From a virus, in IMG/VR virus record IMGVR_UViG_3300009155_000040, positions 62,001 through 126,000 of that record: DNA of 64,000 nt. The stretch is one strand, 5' to 3'. A program made the translations under genes and the position numbers. This document shows, piece by piece, positions 56,001 to 62,000 of the stretch. Position 1 is the stretch's first letter. Each line of letters opens with the position of its first letter. Under the pieces are notes generated by a model. The model ran no database searches. It saw only the letters and a list, made by a program, of their open reading frames with translations, and was not told where the DNA came from.

Positions 56001-56583
56001 AGCTTATGCTAGAGTAGCTAGTATATCGTATACAAGAATTGTGTTGACTGCTGCAGGAAACGGCCTTAGTACAGCAGGTTCTGCAAATACTGTAAGCACC
56101 ACTGTTACAGCATCAGGAACTGCTGCTTCTTATGCGTTCACTAACTTTTTATTCTTTACAAATGCATCGTGGAACGCATCGGGTGCTACCACTGGTACTA
56201 GGGTAGCGAGTAATTTTACTCAATTCCCAGCTGGTACATCTGTAGCTGGTATCGCATCAAGAACACTTGGCGGGATAACTGTTAGACGTGTTACATTTAC
56301 ACAAACGTCAGGCTCAACACTATCAGCTGCTGGAACAGTTACATTCCAATTTGGTGACGTTCAATTTGCTCTTCCGGGAGAACAGGTATTTTCATTCATT
56401 AGTAATCCCGGTTCAACAACGTCTATTAATTTGTCACAATTGAAAGAGTTGACAACCACAGCAATCGGTGGTAGAGGTGCATTCCCGAACGGGCCTGACG
56501 TATTGGCAATTAATATCTATAAGGTAGCGGGAACTGCGGTGCCAGCAGGTATTATTCTGCGTTGGGGTGAAGCTCAGGCTTAA
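50083..56583 (+). CDS. Third giant modular structural protein
   Basis: A 2166-aa protein. It begins with one copy of the R-D-V-G-x-x-x-D-S/A-x-x-x-D-L module seen four times in the 2508-aa protein (TRDVGYFIDSIAHDLQYGGN near 66), then beta domains. A run of propeller-like repeats lies at about 900-1186 (for example GNGRFVAIATGSTAAAVSIN). A region with a Trp/His-rich segment (DGTGPSGYNIIPQRMQMIG near 1498) precedes a C-terminal beta stretch. It is unlike the other two in lacking the N-terminal CBM-like repeats. Its 3' end overlaps the opposing gene by 32 bases. Confidence 0.7.
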   Translation: MAKKKIDYFVFEPGISKDTSLYPKAVALLVANKTFLQEQVVRFINYNITNGIAPYIGYTYAPSKCTRDVGYFIDSIAHDLQYGGNVKSRLTSDYFWIDGEPMIRGDVSPEITGQAYLRDIVSNYIFRNITVPTTYGSPTAGQALQTKITGSPAESGADTRNVELWNIFRDVISYGTPSIPAKENGVSSIRLMGRYTHSEILLITDTESGNIIYNFSDPSTSMDIVYKTAKSSGDNQPVSDLDFPSWWQTGDCITTLYFSYDTSAFTGNDIQIFVENDSQTIRPWDFGTDAIERMRVAAPQAMLDADFEYGLQPTKWQAIGMMRNYPSLYELSGTDITVSDISTDASANTGNFGASLITVTTNGSHGFSTGTPITVKGLAPSVSGFSRAEGSFLVNSVISSVTFTYYSSAKVGTSTGQSLYTSYAQVRQAGFYTGAAIGSATYSLFSNGSTQTIVSKFDTLAGSFQIAFNGTSPTPGSPISGSPYIPSGTSVSGVIGLSTVNTKIKTTTQTTDTVIYITDPTGVQAGMAIDDGSNNAIFINSIGVSGQLNLSSAFSQIKQGANRATSSVAGTNFPANGTGATFIVDRSGGAYTSVVDAGDSTGNGQGYSVGDIVKILGSDLGGVDVTNDLFITVSTVDSAGAILTFTYSGTAATGGATYSNVALSSTDSVSGSAAQITVVRQGGTGSYGITLVGGGTGFAQGDTVTWDGTNFGGTSPANDIVITVDGVAFGTGAIVDFTVSLTAIGVNGNQTYTSISGISVANTGSGAVFDITAAEGTYSAETTAGITSTGYRVGNRIVIPGNLLGGASPLNDCTLSVTAVSSGNITTVSASGTPFAGADIVIYPSVTISEAITNEILEGTTLNVGAIATVQVDFTSAHGLLPGSSILSSVTSQPAPGFASTTRALTNSQSWISTAFYGGTFLAITSDSARTNKSIDGQSWTNVGSLPAASSWTSIAAGPISGTTYWVAVQQTGTLAAYSTDNGANWTAMGALPSSGTWTSVTYFNGVFVAVRSSSNAAAYSINGTTWVAATLPSTSSWTDVVGGIIGTSNYLVAVASGGTAAAYSVDNGANWASATLPTSSNWSSVAFGNGRFVAIATGSTAAAVSINGTAWTTAALPSSANWNSITFGDDVFVAVTDGGTTAATSFNGTTGSWTAQALAASGTWEEIAYGNYSGLGIFAVVGSGSNALSVSLTSANHNLAAGPFVITQVPTSTSIRFPARTTGTINATAAISGVLYARPDSFFVHRPFDGGVMLGTGGPQHGAQAIRQSKKYIRYQSGKGIMYTTGALFAPNYNLASATAAGYTTGSYITMSTDDTDHGLQPGGIIEVTGFNSFEYNGTYTVESILSSRSFRVRALVPLSTLVADIGPRCILSVKSWHGSTVRVGAFDDQNGIFYQFDGNELSLVRRSATFQLAGQCAIQTESNLVQGTGTRFTSQIKVHDKVVIRGMTHTVTSITNDTTLTVAPDWRGVNNVVGVKMCLVKELVVPQHEWNMDKGDGTGPSGYNIIPQRMQMIGIQYSWYAAGFIEFMIRGADGKFVFLHRIRNSNINYEAYMRTANLPVRYEVENRSALDKLSAGLSATATSLYLTDASRFPSSGTLYVDNELIFYAGKSGNRLTGVSRAANLSNFSAGQNRTYTAGAATTHSAGAGVALVSCTITPTINHWGSAILTDGMFDEDRGYIFNYAATGLTASVDKQTAFMIRLAPSVSNALVGDLGERDLLNRAQLLLNEISVTADSGTGAIVVEGVLNPRNYPSDPTKITWSGLSSAGAGGQPSFAQVALGGAINWGGTPLTTSTATIQGALTATLVARAFSNVTNAITALNFSPTGPTTGNTTYLSALSTARTDFLITNAAYDTLLSTTPLRVGDTLSVATYLTSGQQITSITRSYLGTAYTQIVMNVPANLSSPTTTGQNIAITVTSSISTQYASAISTARTDFLVLDTDATSSGIAAGDTVQVATFLTANQTVSLITPAYARVASISYTRIVLTAAGNGLSTAGSANTVSTTVTASGTAASYAFTNFLFFTNASWNASGATTGTRVASNFTQFPAGTSVAGIASRTLGGITVRRVTFTQTSGSTLSAAGTVTFQFGDVQFALPGEQVFSFISNPGSTTSINLSQLKELTTTAIGGRGAFPNGPDVLAINIYKVAGTAVPAGIILRWGEAQA

Positions 56584-56854
56584 GGAATCGTTCTTGGTCC
56601 CAAGCAAGTAGCCGACTATCTAATTGTTTTTTATATTCGGCTACTTGATTTCTATTTTCAGCTATTTCGTCAGTGGCTATTTTGCCAGTGAAAAATATCT
56701 GTTCATGAGTTCTATCAATATATTGAATATGTTCTTTCAATTTAACCAACATGTCTGTAAGTTGATTTTTTAGATTCTCGTCAGTGATCTGAGAAATTCT
56801 TTTTTGATAATTTTCGTAATCTTCAATAAATCTTTGACTATTTTGTATTAGCAT
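56552..56854 (-). CDS. Small coiled-coil protein
   Basis: A 100-aa helical, charged protein (RFIEDYENYQKRISQITDE near 8, KKQLDSRLLAWDQERFL near 74) with no recognised family. It is the last gene of a leftward group and ends inside the 3' end of the giant gene on the other strand. Its start overlaps the gene upstream by 17 bases, so it is probably translationally coupled. Confidence 0.55.
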   Translation of the reverse strand: MLIQNSQRFIEDYENYQKRISQITDENLKNQLTDMLVKLKEHIQYIDRTHEQIFFTGKIATDEIAENRNQVAEYKKQLDSRLLAWDQERFLKPELHPNAE

Positions 56855-57230
56855 CTTCGTTCTCTAATATTAATATGGTTTCAATTTTGGTTCTAATAAC
56901 GGTATTATTTAATGTGACCTTCAACCCGCCATGTAGCTGATTAGGCAAATGATCCAAATCACACCATGCTATTGTTTTACTAGCAGAAGTTAAAAATTCA
57001 TCTTTGGTTAGACACACGTAAGTTCCGTATTCAAAACCCTTGTCTTCAGAAATATACAATTCAATTGGCAGTAATCTACCAGGGCTATATGTTTCTAAAA
57101 GTTTTTCAGCATCGGATAATAGCGACTCTTGTCTAGAAAATGTAGGTACAGTCCACTTAGATTCTTCTAATACTAGAAGTATCCGTCCTGTTGTTTTAGC
57201 AAGAAAAAGTAATCCGGCACGCTGTTGCAT
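56838..57230 (-). CDS. Degenerate Nudix-like protein
   Basis: A 130-aa protein from ATG 57230; a GTG at 57266 would add 12 residues and overlap gp15. GLLFLAKTTGRILLVLEESK near 6, a WTVPTFSR turn and the late WCDLDHLPNQLHGGLKVTL segment resemble Nudix-fold proteins, but the catalytic Nudix box (G-x5-E-x7-R-E-x-x-E-E) is not there. So either it lost catalysis or only shares the fold. It sits between gp15 and the coiled-coil gene. Confidence 0.5.
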   Translation of the reverse strand: MQQRAGLLFLAKTTGRILLVLEESKWTVPTFSRQESLLSDAEKLLETYSPGRLLPIELYISEDKGFEYGTYVCLTKDEFLTSASKTIAWCDLDHLPNQLHGGLKVTLNNTVIRTKIETILILENEDANTK

Positions 57231-57238
57231 ACCTTTAC

Positions 57239-58732
57239 TTATAAGCTGGGCGGTAAGAAATTCCACAAACCTGGTGCGTATTCGCCTTCAAACGCTTTAA
57301 TCCACTGATCTCCATCCCAGCGATATTTGATGCCTGTACGCAGATTTTGAATATATGTTGGGTCATCACCTGTAACTGGATCCCATACAGTTACCCACGC
57401 AGTTCCACTCCATTCAATAATAGAATTAGCTTTAATTACAGGGTCTGATAAATTGAGATTTTTCCAAGCATCTGGGCCGTCATAAAGTGTTGCCGTACTA
57501 GTAACAGTTGCAGGACCATAAGATTGTCCAACATTTACACTTGAATTAACATCATCTAACATAAGGAATCTAATGCCCAACGGAATAGCAGCCTGACTGC
57601 CATACACTTCTATTGGATTGTATTTGTAAGGATCTATAATGGCATCTACAGTTCCTCTTGCAGCAACTCCTGTAATAGTACTGTTGACTAATGTGTTTTG
57701 TGGGATTGTATCTTGATCAAATGTCACTACTAGAACTGAAGGATTTACAGTATTGATGGCGTAAGTACCAATCATTTCATATCCAGAAGATTGTTTAAAA
57801 AACATTTGACTTCCGGGTTCGTATCCGCCTTGAACTGTTAGAATTCCATTCCAGTCAATCGGTTCTCCGTTTTTAATAGACTTTTGATCTAGTCCTAGTG
57901 CTAATACCGCAGCATCTGGATTGACCAATGTTACATCGTAATCGTACGGCTGACCGTTATTAGATTTAAACAATAACACTCTGTATCTATTTGAAGTTGT
58001 TTCAAATGTTCCTTTTCTTCTGTTGTAAATCAAATCTTCAAGGCTAACAATATCACCTTCTTCGCTGAATACATTGTTAATAATATTCTTAACGATTCCA
58101 AGTTTTTTAACTTTGGCCGGCGGAGTAATCCAAATTGGCATTTCAAATTCTATAGTGCTTATGTCAATCTCACTTTCTGCGCCCTGTGGAATAGTTCTAG
58201 AACTAAACGTAATAGTTTTAATATCTAAAACACTTAAACTGGTCCAATCAATATAGTTGTCAGTAGTCTGTATTTCTAAACTTGGATTGAATAAAACTAA
58301 AAGCTGCTCCATTAACTGTAATTTTTGATCAGTATTGCTGGTCCAGATGTCTGCTTTCATAGAAAGTTTATATGGGGTTGGCATTAATCTTTCAACAGTA
58401 TACCCACCGCCTTGACTGCTTCCGTACTCTATTTGTCCGCTGTTGTCGCTCCATTTTCTTTCACGAATATTAACCTTGCTGACAAAGGTTGCATCTGAAA
58501 TTCTAGTAGAATCTGTTTCTAACCCAGAAATATAGCAGGCAATTTTTGGAACCGTGGACATTTTATTTTCAGAATTGTCTTTGATTAAACTGGCAACTTG
58601 TCGAGTCATATCACCATACATCACAGGAACTTCTCGTTGTTCACCGTCTCCTGCTTGATATTTAAAACCTATAAACACACGCATAAACTGTGTGACATAG
58701 CGTCTTATCTGTCCGTCGTAAAAGAAATCCAT
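57239..58732 (-). CDS. 15: Tail sheath stabiliser/completion protein gp15
   Basis: A 497-aa homologue of T4 gp15 (272 aa), which caps the completed tail before head joining. Match points: FFYDGQIRRYVTQFMRVF at the start, EVPVMYGDMTRQVASLIKDN near 33, PKIACYISGL near 62, and KADIWTSNTDQKLQLMEQLL near 123. It is longer than in T4 by a C-terminal domain with Trp-rich repeats (WSGTAWVTVWDP). It shares one base with the end of gp14, so the two neck-tail joining proteins are co-translated. Confidence 0.82.
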   Translation of the reverse strand: MDFFYDGQIRRYVTQFMRVFIGFKYQAGDGEQREVPVMYGDMTRQVASLIKDNSENKMSTVPKIACYISGLETDSTRISDATFVSKVNIRERKWSDNSGQIEYGSSQGGGYTVERLMPTPYKLSMKADIWTSNTDQKLQLMEQLLVLFNPSLEIQTTDNYIDWTSLSVLDIKTITFSSRTIPQGAESEIDISTIEFEMPIWITPPAKVKKLGIVKNIINNVFSEEGDIVSLEDLIYNRRKGTFETTSNRYRVLLFKSNNGQPYDYDVTLVNPDAAVLALGLDQKSIKNGEPIDWNGILTVQGGYEPGSQMFFKQSSGYEMIGTYAINTVNPSVLVVTFDQDTIPQNTLVNSTITGVAARGTVDAIIDPYKYNPIEVYGSQAAIPLGIRFLMLDDVNSSVNVGQSYGPATVTSTATLYDGPDAWKNLNLSDPVIKANSIIEWSGTAWVTVWDPVTGDDPTYIQNLRTGIKYRWDGDQWIKAFEGEYAPGLWNFLPPSL

Positions 58733-60108
58733 TATTCGTCCGCCTGTGGTCTTAATGCCTTAGATAGGCTTTGTTTTTCTTCAATGTTATGTCCGTCAAT
58801 TACATTGGTAGTATTGTTGTTAATGAAACTGGTTTTCTGTGTAACACGAATCTGTTGCCATTTTGCAATGTCTGCTGATGGACGAATTCCTAAGTTGTTA
58901 TTAACTTTAGATACGTATTCTGCATTATTAAATTTAACAAGATCGTTCTTCTGATAGGTTGCACCAACAGTCCACAGACCTTGATTGACAGTACCATCAT
59001 GAGAACCTCTATTGCTCATAGTCATACGCACATTATCTTCCTGTTTAACCCAACGTGTTCCATTATAACGGAATAATCTATTTGGCAAATAGTCTGTTCT
59101 TAGAGCAAACTGACCTTCAACTGGACTGTTAGGAAATGCAATTCCTGCAGTGAATGGTGCTCCATTTTGCGGAATGCCATCTTGTGTAATGTATCCTCGA
59201 TAACCTTTCTGTGCCGCCGATAACAACATGGTGCTGGCTGTTGATCCAACATACACCGGATTGCCTTCATCGTCAAATAATAAATTACCAGCATCATCGG
59301 TTGCCTGTGTTTCTACAGAAGCATCTAATACTTCAGAATCAACAGTTGTTAAAATTGAATCACCCTGGGCATCTGTTTGCAAGGTATAGAAACTAGTAGT
59401 ATCAAAACCACTTCTTGGCACATCGGCCTCTGCTTGATCAAGAACTGCCTGCGTAATCTGCATTTCTTTCTCATACGTACTCATGATATCTCGTAGAGTA
59501 GTTGTTCCGTCCTCGCCAGTATCGTCTGCAAGTCCGTCAAGTATATCTTTAAATTCTTGACTGTCTACCATTGGTTTACATTTTGCACGATATAAATGTG
59601 GATACCAAGTAGCTGAAAATCCTTCAGCAGCACGGGTAACTTCTTCAATAACATAAAAACGTTTTAGAGCAAATTGTAAATCGTTAAGTGCATGGTCATC
59701 TTTTAGATGAGGTAATTCAATAACGTCCCCCGCTATAAGTTTTCTTCCTATTTTTTCAATAGTGTCGTTGATATGGAAGGTTACAAATATTGTGTCGTTC
59801 TGTAAAAATAATCCAAATTGACTTAGGTTAAAATCTAAATCTTGTATATTGTAAACACCACGTAGTGTAAAAATGTCAGGTTCGTATTTTCTATCTCTGT
59901 TTTCTAAAAACAGTAGATCTTGAATTTGCGATGGATTTGTACTAGAGTATGTAGGAGTAGTTGGTGTATCATTGATAGAACTTCCTGGTCCTAGATACTT
60001 GTGTATAAGCACGTCGACTCCGCCTACTTGGAACATTTCCCAAATAGTTTTATCGATAAACTTGTAATCATTGCCCTTTTCGGGACGGTATAAGCTGAGT
60101 CTTGGCAT
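58732..60108 (-). CDS. 14: Neck protein gp14
   Basis: A 458-aa protein resembling T4 gp14 (256 aa), which closes the head with gp13. The start at 60108 gives MPRLSLYRPEKGNDYKFIDK, the usual opening in this family; an ATG at 60114 adds two residues. Landmarks: LFLENRDRKYEPDIFTLRG near 65, the FHINDTIEKIGRKLIAGDVI stretch near 110, then a long acidic, Gln-rich middle. The insertions explain the size. It is first in the leftward neck operon, with a late promoter just upstream. Confidence 0.78.
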   Translation of the reverse strand: MPRLSLYRPEKGNDYKFIDKTIWEMFQVGGVDVLIHKYLGPGSSINDTPTTPTYSSTNPSQIQDLLFLENRDRKYEPDIFTLRGVYNIQDLDFNLSQFGLFLQNDTIFVTFHINDTIEKIGRKLIAGDVIELPHLKDDHALNDLQFALKRFYVIEEVTRAAEGFSATWYPHLYRAKCKPMVDSQEFKDILDGLADDTGEDGTTTLRDIMSTYEKEMQITQAVLDQAEADVPRSGFDTTSFYTLQTDAQGDSILTTVDSEVLDASVETQATDDAGNLLFDDEGNPVYVGSTASTMLLSAAQKGYRGYITQDGIPQNGAPFTAGIAFPNSPVEGQFALRTDYLPNRLFRYNGTRWVKQEDNVRMTMSNRGSHDGTVNQGLWTVGATYQKNDLVKFNNAEYVSKVNNNLGIRPSADIAKWQQIRVTQKTSFINNNTTNVIDGHNIEEKQSLSKALRPQADE

Positions 60109-60115
60109 AGTCATA

Positions 60116-60123
60116 TATTTACC
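60116..60123 (-). promoter_or_regulatory. Late promoter (GGTAAATA), nearly leaderless for gp14
   Basis: On the minus strand GGTAAATA ends 7 bases before the preferred gp14 start. It forms an inverted pair with the promoter at 60129. Confidence 0.5.
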
Positions 60124-60128
60124 GCTAC

Positions 60129-60136
60129 GATAAATA
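60129..60136 (+). promoter_or_regulatory. Late promoter (GATAAATA), leaderless for gp13
   Basis: GATAAATA ends 5 bases before the ATG at 60142, so the transcript is predicted to start on the A. No ribosome site. Confidence 0.6.
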
Positions 60137-60141
60137 GTTAT

Positions 60142-60897
60142 ATGAGCTCAACTGATCAAGCAAAACAACAGGTTTTTAACTACTGCAAAACCATGCTAGG
60201 CGATGGCATGATTGATGTAGAATTAGATCCTATACACTATGAAACAGCACTTAATCGTGCCCTAGCAGTTTTCCGTCAACGCAGCGATAACGCTGTAGAA
60301 GAAAGCTATGCATTTCTAACATTAACAGAAGCCCAAAACGAATATATTCTACCTCAAGAAATACAGCAGGTAAGGCAGATATTTCGTCGAAGCGTAGGAT
60401 CTAGAACGGGTAACGGAACAGGCGGCACTGTTTTTGAACCATTCAACATGGCCTATACTAACACTTATTTGCTAGCCAGTACAAATATGGGTGGGTTACT
60501 AACTTACGAATTGTTTGCTCAATACCAAGAACTAGTTGGTAAAATGTTTGGTAGTTACATTAACTTTACATGGCATCCACAAAGTCGTAAACTTATAATT
60601 CATCAACGTCCTCGAGGAGAGGAAAGCGTGATGTTGCAGGTTTACAATACCAAACCAGACTTTGCTATCATTGACGATGTGTATTCGGGGCAATGGATTA
60701 AAGATTATAGTCTTGCCAACTGTAAAATGATGCTGGGTCAAGCACGTGAAAAGTTTGCTCAAATTGCAGGACCACAGGGCGGTACTGGATTGAACGGTGC
60801 GGCTATGAAAACCGAAGCCCAGGCAGAAATTGATAAATTGGATGAGGCACTTAAAACCGGAATCACTACCCAAGGTTGGGGTTGGGTAATTGGTTAA
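60142..60897 (+). CDS. 13: Neck protein gp13
   Basis: A 251-aa protein resembling T4 gp13 (309 aa), part of the collar that closes the head with gp14. Recognised from VFNYCKTMLGDGMIDVELDP near 11, PQEIQQVRQIFRR near 72, and a C-terminal WIKDYSLANCKMMLGQAREK near 191. It lies back to back with gp14. Directly followed by a sigma70-type promoter for gp1. Confidence 0.82.
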   Translation: MSSTDQAKQQVFNYCKTMLGDGMIDVELDPIHYETALNRALAVFRQRSDNAVEESYAFLTLTEAQNEYILPQEIQQVRQIFRRSVGSRTGNGTGGTVFEPFNMAYTNTYLLASTNMGGLLTYELFAQYQELVGKMFGSYINFTWHPQSRKLIIHQRPRGEESVMLQVYNTKPDFAIIDDVYSGQWIKDYSLANCKMMLGQAREKFAQIAGPQGGTGLNGAAMKTEAQAEIDKLDEALKTGITTQGWGWVIG

Positions 60898-60903
60898 ATT
60901 CCT

Positions 60904-60932
60904 TTGACTTTTTAGTAAATCTATATTATAAT
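60904..60932 (+). promoter_or_regulatory. Sigma70-type promoter for gp1
   Basis: TTGACT at 60904-60909 and perfect TATAAT at 60927-60932 with 17-base spacing, 19 bases before the ATG at 60952, which has AGGAG upstream. Confidence 0.8.
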
Positions 60933-60951
60933 AGTCTTATAGGAGACAATT

Positions 60952-61611
60952 ATGATCATAGGTATTTGCGGTTTTATCGGCAGCGGCAAGGACACAGTCG
61001 CTGACTATCTAGTTAACTTCCACGAATTTAGACGAGAATCATTTGCAAGCACACTTAAAGATGCTGTGGCAAATGTCTTTGGCTGGGACCGAACAATGCT
61101 TGAAGGGCGCACTAAAGAAGCACGTGAGTGGCGCGAACAAGTAGATCCTTGGTGGGCCGAACGATTAGATATGCCTACACTCACTCCTCGGTGGGTATTA
61201 CAATTCTGGGGTACTGAAGTTTGCCGCAAAAGTTTCCACGATGATATTTGGATTGCCAGCTTAGAAAACAAAATCCGCAACAGCAAAGACAATGTGGTGA
61301 TCAGTGATTGTCGCTTTCCTAATGAAATCTCCGCAATTAAAAATGCCGGTGGAACGATTGTTTGGGTACAGAGAGGTGCGTTACCCGAATGGTACGAACA
61401 CGCTGTAGCTGCTAACAAAGGTTCAAATCTAGCAATCAACGAAATGAAAAGATTAGGAATCCATGCCAGCGAATGGGCTTGGTTAGGCAGTAAGTTTGAT
61501 ATTATTATTGATAATAACGGTACTATCGATCAGTTGTATCAACAGTCTGCAAATTTGTTAGAAATCGGCAATGAGGTCTCCTTGTTTCCAAGCAATACCC
61601 TCTTTGCCTAA
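60952..61611 (+). CDS. 1: Deoxynucleoside monophosphate kinase gp1
   Basis: A 219-aa kinase that phosphorylates dNMPs for phage DNA synthesis. The P-loop GFIGSGKDT is at residues 7-15, then FASTLKDAVANVFGWDR near 31, the LQFWGTEVCRKSFHDDIW segment near 84 and CRFPNEISAIKNAGGTIVWV near 120. It matches T4 gp1 (241 aa) in order. It stands between structural genes with its own early-type promoter. Its 3' end overlaps an opposing gene by 54 bases. Confidence 0.88.
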   Translation: MIIGICGFIGSGKDTVADYLVNFHEFRRESFASTLKDAVANVFGWDRTMLEGRTKEAREWREQVDPWWAERLDMPTLTPRWVLQFWGTEVCRKSFHDDIWIASLENKIRNSKDNVVISDCRFPNEISAIKNAGGTIVWVQRGALPEWYEHAVAANKGSNLAINEMKRLGIHASEWAWLGSKFDIIIDNNGTIDQLYQQSANLLEIGNEVSLFPSNTLFA

Positions 61612-61893
61612 TATCTGAGCACAGTTACAGCAGACTGTTTTTAAGTTGCTGTACCTGCAATTATCGAGATTTCCGTCTATGTGAAATACACGGAAAACTT
61701 CTTTATGCTGCGATTTAAACCCGCACTTTTCACATTGCGATTTCATTTGGTAACCTAACTGCTGCCATCGCGGAATACCGTGTCCAATTCCGTGACTCAT
61801 ACAGACTTCACACAGTTTACGGTAGTAAACCCTTCCGTTCTTTTTATAGTTTATCGCTTTAGGGCGATATCCGCACTTGCAAAGTGGTCTCAT
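61558..61893 (-). CDS. HNH-type zinc protein (putative endonuclease)
   Basis: A 111-aa protein with the core FHIDGNLDNCRYSNLKTVCC near 70 and paired Cys motifs (CKCG near 5, CEVC near 28, CEKC near 54, CCNC near 87), as in HNH/endonuclease VII-like proteins of aquatic T4-like phages. It faces gp1 and overlaps it by 54 bases at the 3' end. It has no ribosome site, but a TGTAAATA element exactly 5 bases before the ATG. A homing or DNA-repair role is possible; nothing here shows which. Confidence 0.7.
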   Translation of the reverse strand: MRPLCKCGYRPKAINYKKNGRVYYRKLCEVCMSHGIGHGIPRWQQLGYQMKSQCEKCGFKSQHKEVFRVFHIDGNLDNCRYSNLKTVCCNCAQILGKEGIAWKQGDLIADF

Positions 61894-61898
61894 AAAGA

Positions 61899-61906
61899 TA
61901 TTTACA
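61899..61906 (-). promoter_or_regulatory. Late promoter (TGTAAATA), leaderless
   Basis: On the minus strand TGTAAATA ends 5 bases before the ATG at 61893, as in four rightward cases. Confidence 0.55.
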
Positions 61907-61958
61907 CCTTTTTTGCCCCTTTTTCAATAAGGTAAAGAAGCCAATTTTCCTATTAACC

Positions 61959-61966
61959 GCTAAATA
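61959..61966 (+). promoter_or_regulatory. Late promoter (GCTAAATA) for gp18
   Basis: GCTAAATA with a predicted start near 61972, followed by a 29-base leader with AGGAGAA upstream of the ATG at 62001. Confidence 0.55.
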
Positions 61967-62000
61967 CTTTGAGAAACACTATTACCAGGAGAAATAGGGA

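Noticed and set aside
61005-61439. A 144-aa leftward ORF
   Set aside because: Antisense within gp1, whose P-loop and conserved segments fix the coding strand.
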